From Neopestalotiopsis rosae (Eukaryota > Ascomycota > Sordariomycetes > Amphisphaeriales > Sporocadaceae), in contig JALGAS010000007.1 in NCBI GenBank assembly GCA_023078685.1, positions 496,001 through 560,000 on the forward strand: a stretch of 64,000 bases of DNA, read 5' to 3'. A model generated the notes under the pieces. That model saw nothing but the letters and a program-made list of their open reading frames with translations, did no database searches and had not been told where the DNA came from. The position numbers were made by a program, and so were the translations under genes. This document shows, in pieces, positions 45,553 to 56,524 of this stretch; position 1 is the stretch's first letter; each line of letters begins with the position of its first letter.

Positions 45553-48500
45553 ATGCCGAGTCTCTTTTCGCGGATAAGGGGCAAAGATGGCCAGGGTAAA
45601 TCCAAAAAGAAGAAGACTGGCCTCGACGACCTCGCGGGCCAAACCGACGCGAAGCAGCGCTGGGACGACGCATACGCGCGCACAACAGTAGAGCCAGAGG
45701 AAATCGCAAATTTGGTCAGGTGTTGTACGGCGGAACTCAAGGCAAGAGGTATGTCACAATACCCACGCGAACGAGGGCCTGGCGCGTGAAGCCTTTATAG
45801 AGGCATTGCGCGGGTTTCGCTCGTTTTTGCAAGCAACAAAGTTCGAGACTGACATGTTTGGACGAATTAGCTCTGGATCATCCATTTCTCCTCCTGCCTT
45901 TCCGGCCAACTTCAGACCCGAGCGCGGTCCGCATTTTCATACGTCATTTCTTCGATGCGAACCCAACACCCCAAGGCGAAGCTCTGGCGCAAGAGCTCCG
46001 TATGACTGAGCCTATGGTACATGCGATTTCCCCCTTTTGCTTTTTGGTGAGCTTCATAGAGAGAACTAACATCAAGACAGGTGATTTCGGGAGTATTAAA
46101 ATGGTGCTGGAGCAGAGTTCAGGGTGGTGTGGTTGGCTGGGATGCTTACGAGCTCTTCAAAGTTGGTGAACAAGACTCCAACTTGGCTCGCGATGCCTTT
46201 ACTACCTTCATTCCTCTAAGCGTCGAGAACGAGGCGCGCGCCAGCATCATTTTTGACTATTTCGATCTGATGTCGGCAGTTGCAGCTCACGGCAAAACAA
46301 ACGGTTTTGGCGGGCGCAAGCTTTCGCGCATGGCATCTTGGTGGGCTTTTGAATACAAAGATACTGGCAATGGTTTTGATGGTGGTTACAGGTTTTGGCT
46401 TACGTATGTATGCTGCCGCTTGGGGGGCTGGACCTGATATACTGACAAAGTGACTATAGTGCTGCCGACGCCACAAGCCACATGTTCTTTGCGTACCTGC
46501 GATCGCTGGCTCCTCAACCTACCGTTGGTGGTATTTCTATGCTTCCAAGATCTCTACAGAAACTGTTGCAGGAAACCGAGTATCCGCCCCAGAATCCATC
46601 CTTGATGCAGTCTTCCACCTATAGGGTCAACATGATCGTGGATACTGTTTCTCCAACGCCATTCGCGCTGCTACGACGCGCGAATCACTTCCAGTACCGC
46701 GATACTGACAAAGCACTGCACGAGTTCTCCGACTACGAAGATCCTACTCAGGCGCTTACTGAAGAATGTCGCAGAGTGCTGAAGGCTATTTCCCTAGCGA
46801 ACCAGTCCCAGGTGTCCAGCTCCAAACACTCGACAGGATTGCGAGATGCGTCGTGGTCACGCTTCGAGGATATAGGCTTTGGAGGCGCATTGGAGGAAGA
46901 GGACGACGATGAGGAATTGCCAAAGAGCCAGCCAACGCGAGGTCTCAGGACAACACCTGCATCTGGCGCTCAAGGAGGAGGCCGACCGACAACCCCGTCA
47001 TGGGCCGATTTCTTATCTTCTGGCTTCGTGGACGACTCGCCGCACAGCCCGAATATGTTGCTGCCCCCAGACAAGGTATTGCCTCCAATTGACGCGGGTG
47101 TGCGCCAACGCAGCGCGCAATCTCACCGCCCGCGCCTAGAGTCTAATCAGCATCTGGAGCCCGGTGAGCTGGCGAGTATTACTAGATTTGATCTCGACGA
47201 TGCTTTCTGGTGGGTTTGGATGAGCTCACTGGCGCCCGAGGAGACTGCTGAGCGAAAGTCTGCCTTTGGTCGCTGTGCTGTCATCGAGACCGTGATAAGA
47301 TCTGGCAGATGGCTGATTATGGAGGAGACCGTCAAGGGTGCAGCGGCCGAACCGGATGCCAATGCATACTTGGTTGAAAAGAAGGGTTTCTTTAGCTGGA
47401 CCAGACGCAACAAGGGGGTTTCGCGCAGTAAGTCGACAGGAAAACAATCCCTTGAAAAACATGACCGGCTGAAGCCCGGCGCGACCAACGGAGCCGGGTT
47501 GAGCAAGACGAGCATTGGGCCCGACCAGCAGGCGAAAATCCAAGCTGCGGCGCAGCAACTTCAAGCGAAACAAGCTCAGGAACAACAGGCTGCAATCGGC
47601 CTCCCAGAACGCCGCGGACGGACGGATGTAGAGGTCATGAGGGAGAAGACTAACAGTGTTCTCACCTTACAGCCCGTCATCATGAAAGAGGCCTCGCCGG
47701 CAATGAAATGGGCCAACAAGTACGATAAGGACGCTATTCGTGAGGCTTACCTGGGCAATATCAATGCCGGACGTGGACTGGGTCAAGCCACCATGCAGAC
47801 AAACGGGCACAGCGACTATGATGCTTCCTCACTGAATGGCAACCGTCTTCCGGACTTGCCTGAGAAGTCTCCTTCGGCTATCTCTTTGGCCAAACCACAG
47901 TCTCCGGCTTTTGTTGAGCCAGAGGCTCCGCAGCAGTTAGCAGAGCCGACCACCCAGCCAGAAGTCCCGTCGAAACCGATTCGAGAAGTTCAAAGTGGTG
48001 GTACCGGGCGCGATTCTCCCCTGCCTCCGCCTCCCACCGACTTTGATGCCATGCGTGTGACAATGGCATCGCCAGAGCCAGGCTCCAGCCCTGACAACAA
48101 GAAGCCAAAGAAGCTCCACAAGGAAGAGAAACGGGGAGGTGGCGGCCTGCGCAAGCTCTTCAGTCGCCGAAACCGGGCTTCCAAGCTCCCAGAGAACGCT
48201 ACAATGGACCTCAACACCATGCTGGCTCAGGATCCACCGCACTCCATGTCCGCGCAAGCGGACGTCAAGGCGTCAAGCAATGCTGCACTCGCAGCACCTG
48301 CGGAGGTGAGGGAAGAGGACATTACCCCAGTCCAGTCTCCAGTGTCGCAAGCACACCACGAACCGGCTTATGAAGCATCTGTTGATGAGAATGTCTCGCG
48401 CATTGACTCGGCCGATGCTCATGAGGCCAATGACGAGTTCTCTCGTTTCGACCAAGGCCCGCTGGCCGACCAGCCCGCATTTGTTCCCGATGAGGATGAC

Positions 48501-48899
48501 AGCGAGGATGATGCTACGCCGCCGCCAATTGCTCGTCACGCTCCGGACCACGGCTCCCCGATGGCTGAGGAGAGGGCATCTGAGGAAGGGGCACCTTCGC
48601 CTTCGGTGCCAATGCAGGACAGATGGGCACAGATTCGCAAGAACGCAGCTGATCGGGCTCGTCAGAGCGAGGAGCAGAGTAGAGGCGGGTACAGCAAGAC
48701 AACTGATGACGATGACAACACCAGTGGTGAAGAGAGTAAGTAGCAGATGGACGACATCGAGCACTACAGACAAGTATACTGACAAATGATGATAGCAATC
48801 GAGTCTCGCGTGGCCCGTATCAAGGCTCGCGTCGCCGAATTGACGGGCAACATGGAGGGCACGACTGCGCCTGGCACCTACACTCCTCCGAGACGCTAG
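45553..48899 (+). CDS. msb1: Msb1-like polarity/morphogenesis protein
   Basis: Fungal Msb1 family. In yeast Msb1 works with Cdc42, Bem1 and Rho1 at sites of polarised growth, linking polarity to wall synthesis. Exons are 45553-45748, 45871-46016, 46081-46403, 46460-48735 and 48796-48899; introns of 122, 64, 56 and 60 bases; 1014 residues. The N-terminal 400 residues hold the conserved domain, with clear blocks ELKARALDHPFLLLPFRP, WCWSRVQGGVVGWDAYELF, GGRKLSRMASWWAFE and DATSHMFFAYLRSL, each crossing or abutting a splice site and rejoining in frame. A further conserved segment is near LDDAFWWVWMSSLAPE. The remainder is disordered: Gln/Ala-rich helix, Pro/Ser stretches, a basic patch (LRKLFSRRNRASK) and an acidic segment. 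A short last exon adds a helix (ESRVARIKARVAEL) and a Pro-Arg end. The first-intron acceptor was chosen by family continuity and frame. Confidence 0.88.
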
Positions 48900-50508
48900 G
48901 GACGAATTTTTGAGGAAGACTTTAATTGTGATGCAACCCAAGGTTGACGCTCTTTGAGGATCTCGTCTAGCGTACCGACACTATCTTGACTTCCCTATGT
49001 CTCTTTTCCCCTGCTTGGCCACCATTCAGCATTTTTCCAGCTGCAGCATATCTGCAACGCCCACTCCGTCTGGCTCGCTGCGCTTTATTCCCCTCTTCTT
49101 TCCCCCCCTGTTTATATTTTTCGATGATACCACTAGAAACCCGTTTGCTGTTCTGCTTCCACTGTTTCCTTTACAATGAGCAAGTCTGCCACAGTTTGTC
49201 TGCGGACCTTTTCCGATGTCGACATTTCTGTTCTGTTTTCGCACCATCAGAAGAAATGGAGGGCTAATCACCCCTTTGTGTCTCTGATGGATGTTTTAAT
49301 TTATAACTGCCTTCTTCGATATTATCGGCGATTCAGCGTTCTTGAACCATTTGCCCTCCAAAACTTGATCGCGACGCCAAGTCAGGAGTTCTTTGTTACG
49401 TGCCGGGAAATCTAATGGGCAACGAGAGGATGAAAGACCTGGCATGATGCCATTGATAGTGGAGCAAGTTGAACGGGAGTTGACATAGTTGAGATACCTT
49501 CACACAATCAAATTTGAAACTTTCTCTTCTGCCTTTCTTTCTTTTTTCCAGTTCTCCCACCCGATCTTCAGGGCCATCCTGGGCATCCCGATATCTTAGA
49601 CATGACGGCACTCTGGCCAATGCCTAAGAAAGAAATAGATAGGTATGAAATGACTTCAGGCTGATGATGGCACGTATTTTTCGATCGCCAGTTGATGCAT
49701 TTGATGTTCTGCATCGAGCTGCAGCAGGCCGTCGCCAAAGGTTATGACGTTCGTAAGCAAGAGAGACAACAGACTCTTCACATGACCACCATCTATATAG
49801 ATCAAGACAGAACAGAGACAAGAAAAAATACCCCGACTAAAGAGACTAGAGACCAGGTCTCATGTGTGAAGCCGTGATGGATTGGAATGAGGCTGAACAG
49901 GGCAAGACAACTGGCCACACTATCCAAGCCGTCGGGTCAGTTGAGGGTTGTATTAAATGAAGGAGTATATATTATTACATGGGTTGTGATTAAAAAGGTA
50001 CTTGTGGCGTGTCCGAAAAGTGCTACTCCAAGGTAGGTATCCGTACTGGTCCTACTGTAGCACTCCTCCACGGGGCTTTGGGGGGGCACTTAATTTTAGC
50101 GCAAAACCTTGGCTAGCTCTAGGGCCTCCATAGGTCTCTAGCTGTTCTAGCCTCTGGGGCGTCAACATTAGCTGAAGACGCACGGTCACGTCTTTGACCG
50201 TTTTGAACCTTCCCAAGTTCGCCAACGACAGTTTGATAAAAGAGCTCCCACACACACCTTGCGTGTGCATTCTTCCTTCTTCTAACCAACCTAGTTTCTA
50301 TGCTTTGTCTTTAAATACAATCGATTCGATTTGCTCGCTCGGTCTCATTTTGACAGGACAAGGACTGTTTCCTGGAAATGAGGCACCGTTGAAAATATAC
50401 GAGACGCCAAGGCGGTCGTCTTGAGAAAGTCATCCCTCCAACTCAGTCAATAGTCTCCCATTGAGGCTGCTTTTAGACTTGCAACAAACAGAAAAAGGAG
50501 TCGCCGCC
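48900..50508. other. Intergenic region, msb1 3' end and SET-gene promoter
   Basis: 1.6 kb between same-strand genes. The left 500 bases are pyrimidine-rich, probably the msb1 3' region. The right part leads into the SET gene with several short frames but none supported. A TAGGTAGGTA-like motif lies near 50032-50041. Confidence 0.5.
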
Positions 50509-52756
50509 ATGGTGTCAGCTGACAAGGCTGCCGACGCACATGCCGAATTGTCGCAGTACATCGCGCGGGTGCTATTAGAGCGCTCAAATTGGTCGCTTGA
50601 CTCTCTTGACCACCCAGTTTTGCGCATCGAGGCTCATTGTGAGTGATGCCCAAGTTTTCATTACAACCGACTCCGCTTCTGGGGGGGGGGGGGGGGGGGG
50701 GGGCCCTCCCCTAGTATGGCTGCACGTGATGCAAGGCGTTCAAGAGACAGACATCTCTGTGACTCGTTCATGTAAAGCATTCAATTCAATGCTAATATTG
50801 CACGCTCATAGTGGAGGAGAGCTCGCAAGGTGAGCGGACCGGGCAGTCTAGGTCCGTCTTTAGTCAGGTTGTCGATCTCTCGGCCGCAAGGACTCCAGAG
50901 CCGAGGACGCGGCAGACCAAAGCGGCGCCGGTGTCGGTGCCCTCCCGTACCGCCCCGGATCAAGCCGCCGCGTGTCCCACTGAGCCGGAAGATCGCCCAG
51001 AAGATTCACGCAATACTAGTCCTGATAAATCCACCGTTGAGGATGTCGAAGACGCCGAGGAAGAAACCCGTTCCGAAGCCGGCTCAGAGAGCCACCACAA
51101 GGGGACCGGCGGGCTGAGACTAGCCCGCTCCGACTCCAATCTTGTCGAGGACACGGACAGCCAGAGGCAAATACACAGCGGCGACAAGTTTCCCAAGCGG
51201 CGGAAAGTGAAGCCCGAGGGCCACTTTCTGCAGCCCTCGACGTTGGACAAGCTCATTGGCGGCATTTGGGAGCAGATCCACGGAACCGTGAGCCTCGATC
51301 CTCAGACCCTCGTGCAGCAATTGCAGCTTCGGGGCGGCGACGAAAACAATGCTGCTGGTGGAAAACCAAGCGAAGGCCCCATTGGTGGTTTTCTCATGGC
51401 CTCGCCTGTGAGCGCAACACAGTTGATCACGGGCGGAGCAGCCAAGCCGCCTGATGGCACCATGACCGCAACGCCCGAGATGAACGACGCTTTTAGCCGG
51501 AGCAACGTATTCTGTCGCCAGGTCACGCAGGCCAGTCGAGCTTGTCGGTCCCTCGAAGTCATTGTGCAGGCCCGCTGGGTTGAATATTTCGACGCCTATG
51601 TCGACGGCTGGGCTCGCGCAAATGTTGGAGTACCTCGGAGTCGCTATAATAGTGAGTTTCTCCCCCAGATAATTTTGCCATACCCCATCAGACCCTTTCT
51701 TACCAGAACGATTCTTGCTAATTTCCGTATCATCACATAGAAGCTGCCTTGATGGGCGCATGTGCCGACTTTGGCTGGTCTGAGAAGGAGCTGCGTAACA
51801 AGATGTACGTCTGGCGAGGCTACAAGGAGATCAAGGATGCTGGTGGATGGGTTGCTTTAGTCTTTGCAGGAATGGGCATTTATCGGTTCTGCAAATATCG
51901 AATTGGCTTTGACAAGGAGAGTATGCAAAGGTTAAGGAACCTTCGGCCAGCCATGGAGGTTGCGGCTGATACCTTGCATCCACAATGGAGACAGTTGCTC
52001 ACAGTCCTAGGCGAGTCCTCAGAGAGACTATACCAAGGCCACCAGCACGATTGGGTCGTGCAGCTGGACGGGAACCATCCCATTCCACTTCGGAACACAT
52101 ATCTTCAGTGGGATCCGCAGTTCAGCTATCGGCAGCTGGATGAGTCGATTGTCGACGAAGCTGTCTGGGGGTGCGATGATCCGCGGTGGTCCATGCCAGC
52201 CAGCGATGTCGTCAGGGCGTCGTCTCTCCCTCTCTGCGAGACGTGCGAAAAGGAGCAATCGGACGATCCAAAACTAAACAATTGTTACTGCTTCCCCACC
52301 CTCTTTGGGTGTGCCGTTACATCACCGAGCCCTGTGCTTGTGTTCCGGACGCCTGACGGCAAGAATAATGGACTGTTGGCACTTTGCGCGTTTGAGAGAG
52401 GAGCGCCCATTGGTGAGTTCGTCGGCCTCGTTACCAAGGGGTTCCGCGAGGTCGACGTCATGGAGAGCGCGACGTCGTCTTCTGGGTCCCCGGGCAGCAG
52501 CGTCAGCTACCAGATCTGGCAGGGACGGCAGGGAAACTTTACGCGCTTTGTCAATCATAGCTGCAAGGCCAACTCGCAGTATCAGCGCTTTACGTGGCTG
52601 CACACGCAGCGCATTATTCTTGTCAGCAAGGGCATCGACGCCGGTACGGAAATTACCGTCGACTACTCGGACAAGTATTGGAAGGGACTAAACAAGGACT
52701 GTCTGTGCGGAGAGAGCTGCTGCAGGTACAGAAAAGCAGACAGTGACAAGCGTTAG
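50509..52756 (+). CDS. SET-domain protein, probable lysine methyltransferase
   Basis: Fungal SET-domain protein; family members methylate lysines of histones or other proteins. I cannot name the subfamily. Exons are 50509-50638, 50812-51651 and 51741-52756; introns of 173 and 89 bases; 661 residues. The start is ATG 50509; the frame opens slightly upstream at TTG. Residues 44-200 are disordered and acidic with a basic cluster (FPKRRKVKPE), a possible nuclear signal. A helical domain follows (about 320-400: GWSEKELRNKMYVWRGYKEIKDAGG). The SET domain is about 532-635, with NGLLA at its start, NHSC at 595-598 and the catalytic-type Tyr632 in VDYSDKYW. A short post-SET follows, CLCGESCC (644-651). 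Cys-rich CETC and CYC motifs lie just before the SET core. The first intron holds a 23-base G run. Catalytic activity is likely but inferred. Confidence 0.88.
50681..50703 (+). repeat. G23 homopolymer inside intron 1 of the SET gene
   Basis: Twenty-three consecutive G on the coding strand, beginning 42 bases after the GTGAGT donor of the 173-base intron (50639-50811). A branch-like GCTAAT at 50791 precedes the acceptor by about 20 bases. Confidence 0.92.
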
Positions 52757-53889
52757 ATGAGTCAACGCGGGTAATGGGTTCAAGACAAAGCAACCTAATC
52801 TTCACATGGCTTTTTACCTCGCATGGAGGTCGTTTGAGACTTTAAGGCAACAGACTTGAGATCTTCGACTTCTCCCTGCTAGGTGCCAAACGCACGTTAT
52901 GGATTGCGTTGTATGCAGTTCTGTGTGTCTTCCACGTTGTCGTTGTGCCTCGATTTCAACAAGACATGGACTGGGGCAGTACGTTGTCAAGAAGACCGAG
53001 ACACAGTCAGTATATGATGCAGATACCTACATATTTGTCAACAGAGCTTTCATTAGTAGCCTGTGTTGTGATAAACGGCTTCTATTCGAGGCTGAACCAT
53101 GTAACCTACTTTGAACAATGCCATGTTCCCATTTACATGGAGCACCGGGCAAAATGGAACCACTCCGGCTGGCCCTTGTTATTTGAATAGATCCGCAAGT
53201 ATCTGGATTCAATCCTTACATGTACGCAGGAGCATTTCGCTCACGTACTCTTCTCATCTTAGTTTGAGCCTTCCCCTTTTTCTTTTCTGCCAGGAACTGC
53301 AGCACCACGGAGGTCAGACAGGAAAGCACCTTTCGAGAGGGTGTTGAATTTGGTCTTGATATATGCAGTGATTATGGGAAGTTGCGGCTACTAATTGTCC
53401 AATCATGACACACTCTGGTAAGGGCAGAGCGAGACGGGAGACGACATGTAAGTTGCGCCGGTTCATCCTGCCCAATGTCCGTTTTGTCTGGATCAGGAGT
53501 TGTGTTTTCCCAGTATCGCCCTTTCCAGCTAATATAATTGACGTCAATGTTTTTGTTCATCCATCTCTTCCACTGGTGCTATTTATTTCCTCTCGAAATC
53601 GCTTTACTTGAGCAGACTCTACATACTCTACATACTCTACACAGCTTCCACCCAGACCTCAAAATGTACCGTTGCATTACATCAATGGTACAGACTCCAT
53701 CCTACAATACACACCTTGATACCACATCAGCCGAACGCACTTTAAGTTTCCGCCACTGATGTGTACCGAGAATGTCATTGAATGGGAGTGTAGTTGCGTT
53801 TGGAAGAGAAAATGGGACCGATGTAGGAACGCCCTGGAGTCCTAACACAATGTCTCTCTGTTAGAAGATGTGTATATTAACTCTTGATA
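52757..53889. other. Gene-free spacer after the SET gene
   Basis: 1.1 kb with no credible gene; short frames here have non-ATG starts or no codon signal. TACATACTC-type short repeats occur near 53617-53640. The right end runs into the gene remnant described next. Confidence 0.45.
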
Positions 53890-54706
53890 GGTCCTGTGCG
53901 GAACGAGAGCAACACGCTCTCGAAAACGAAAGGCGGCAGATAGAACGGCTGTGGACGACGAGATCGACGCTGAAACCTCGGTCGCCAACGAGCAAGAGGC
54001 TCGTTTAAGAAGAGAGTCCCGGTGGGAGCACTTCCTGTATAGTGAACAGAAAGATGACCGTGTGGAGCCGGTATTAAAGATCATGCTTGGCGAGCGTGCC
54101 TCGCCAGACTCTGCGGCCTGGGTGCTCGAGACGCGTTCTAAACAAGACCATTTCATATGGATGTAGCGGGCTCCTCCATCCAGTTTGCTTGCAACTATTC
54201 CTCACTGGTATCGATGGCCCTTATTATGCCGCTAGTTTCTCCTTCGAGGGTTAGCCATTATCCGGACCACTACCCGAACACAAATCTCGTCAGTCCTCTT
54301 ACTCGCGCGAGACGTCCGCCGCAACCTCCTGGCTCCCACAAGAGATTTCAAAACGACACCCTCACTAGAAATCGAGTAAGCATCATATTATCTTTTAATA
54401 TAAGTAAAACATCGCGACTAATCTTAAGTAGAAATGGGTCGAGGCCTGGGTGGAGGAGGATGAGGGTCAAAACCCTCAGAAGATACTTTTGGATACTCGG
54501 ATGACCCTCTCCGACGATATAATTAAAGAAAAGATCCATACGGCTTGGTCATGGGACCGTTTTTACCTAACGTGGAATTTTATGAGGCAATACATGGATG
54601 GAGAGGCATCCAAGCCAATAGCGAAATACTTTTGCCAGCGTAAGTCTATAATATCTAGTGGAACAACCAGGTCCAATTTCATACTAATATTATAATAGAG
54701 ATATAG
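53890..54706 (+). pseudogene. Probable gene remnant or poorly resolved small gene
   Basis: Several coding-like pieces on the plus strand do not join into one clean frame. A piece from 53890 to 54163 reads openly (with VDDEIDAETSVANEQEAR, then WEHFLYSEQKDDRVEP) and ends at TAG. A later piece, 54432-54639, reads KWVEAWVEEDEG through MRQYMDGEASKPIAKYFCQ. The second is flanked by two convincing short introns: 54376-54431 (GTAAGC to TTAAGTAG) and 54640-54698 (GTAAGT to ATAATAG, with CTAAT branch signals). After the last intron the frame ends at TAG 54704-54706. The middle part (54164-54375) has competing frames, so either an intron was missed or the gene has decayed. I recognise no family. Flanking sequence becomes AT-rich to the right. 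The presence of once-coding sequence is likely; intactness is doubtful. Confidence 0.4.
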
Positions 54707-56524
54707 GAGCCGTTAACGTTGCAAACAATCCGATGTCTGCGTTGGGGCAAGCTGAATGCCGCGGAATCGAGAGCTAATCGCTCGGACGGAACCGAACGCT
54801 GGCATAATCCGAGTTTAATACCACAAACCCTTGCCTTATAATGACTATAAAGGGGCAATCACTCATGCCAACACGAAGGGAATTAAAACAGAGAAAGAGA
54901 ATGGAGGGGGAAGGAAATTCGAGTAAAAAAGAATCTTAGCGGAATTTATTCGTCATGTCATCGCTTATAGCTGACTAAAAATTATGGCTCTATAAATTTT
55001 GTGGCTTGTCTACCAAGATGGAGTCAGGTTTTAATCCAACAATATCGATCGCGTTCACAATGCTATCATACAGAAAGTTTTGGTTGTGACTGAAGTCAAA
55101 CCAATGCCCTAATCAGCGCGTTCACCTGCTACCTCAAGGAACATAGAATGAAGTGTGTACTATCTTGAATAAGGAATCAATAGCTGCTATATGGAATGTC
55201 AACACATCTGCAATGGAATATGCTAGTTGTCCCAATAACAAGCTTTCCATAACCTGGCCGCTGACCTTGGTTGGTAAGAAGATTTTGTGATAGAAAGGGA
55301 TGTAAGGAAAGGAGAAAGAGGGCATGGCCCACTCCCCATGAAACCATACTGCCTTTCTCCCAGAAAAGTGACTTCAGAAAATTATCCCAATATAAAACCA
55401 TCAAAGAGGAGGGTTTCATTGCAGGATGATAACATGTACATAATCTGACGTGAGTTTGAATCCCTTTAAAGCGGAACCCATATTGAGGAAAGAAAAGGAT
55501 TCCCCGGGGATCCCGGTCGTCGCGTGGCCATACTGTCGCTTATCTGCTTCATTCCTTTTGCCCAAGCGAGGTGGGAAGGGGATTCTCTCGAGGGGGAAAA
55601 AAAAAAAAAAAAAGCCACTGTGGCGTTGAAGGATCATGAACCCTTCCCTTCCCTTCTCTACCAAGGGTCGTGCAAAGGAAGGAGTTTCTGGAAGCCACTC
55701 GCTTAAGCAGAAATGGCGGCATTAGTTGTCGTCATCCAACGGCTTTCATTTATCCTCTCCTGAGGTTGTGTGGCTCGGCAACACGCACATGCAAATACAT
55801 GTCAGCTCACTACATTGCCACCAAGAATCAATATGGTGGCGTATGTGAAAGTCATGCTTCTGGCTTGCAAGCGTGCACACTGCATAAATCACCAAGAATG
55901 GTTGTGTGTATAAACCGTACCACATTTTTTTATACTGGCCGCCGCTTTACTCAAAACAAAAGTAATGCGTGGTCGCGAGACTACCATGATATGAAAACGC
56001 CAGAAACTCCATGAAACCTAGACATTCGCGGCTCCGTGACTTTTTCTAATTAAGCAATAAGGCCCAAATGTGCTCCCCCGCGGGCAACTGCCAAATCTCC
56101 ATTAATCATGCCTCGTATCTGCAAATACATAGCCACTATAACCACGGAGCAGTAGGGTAATAAATAAAAGCAAAAGGAAAATCAAACAAACAAACAAAAA
56201 GCAAGTGCTACACCAATGCCAAACGCCATACCATGCTCAGTAGGGATCGAAAGGTATATGCCTGTCGACGTGGGTGGTCGACATGAAGAAGAATGAAGGA
56301 GCAAGGCAAGAACTCAGGGGATATCCAGTGGAAGAATGAAATTGGCCATTGCCGGGCCAAACAAGAACGAAGGACGCTGAATACTTTTGAACGCTCCAAG
56401 CAGAATGTTATACACTCGCCAAACGTGTTTTAAAAAATCAAAACAAATCAGAACTCGAGGGTCTTGAATGTGTGAAGCGAGATGAAGATTCCCAGATTTC
56501 ATCAAGCTAAGCAAGATGGCCACT
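54707..56524. other. AT-rich gene-free region
   Basis: 1.8 kb between the remnant and the rlm1 stop. It is AT-rich with an A-run (about 55600-55614) and no supportable gene on either strand. It may contain decayed sequence linked to the neighbouring remnant; no terminal repeats or transposase motif were seen. Confidence 0.45.

Noticed and set aside
45772..45868. Open frame inside msb1 intron 1 reading like coding sequence (GLAREAFIEALRGFRSF)
   Set aside because: It cannot be joined in frame to exon 1, and skipping it (acceptor at 45870) restores the family block KARALDHPFLLLPFRP exactly.
52899..53190. Overlapping 70-93 codon frames after the SET gene
   Set aside because: Non-ATG start in the longer one, no domain, and the region lacks leader features.
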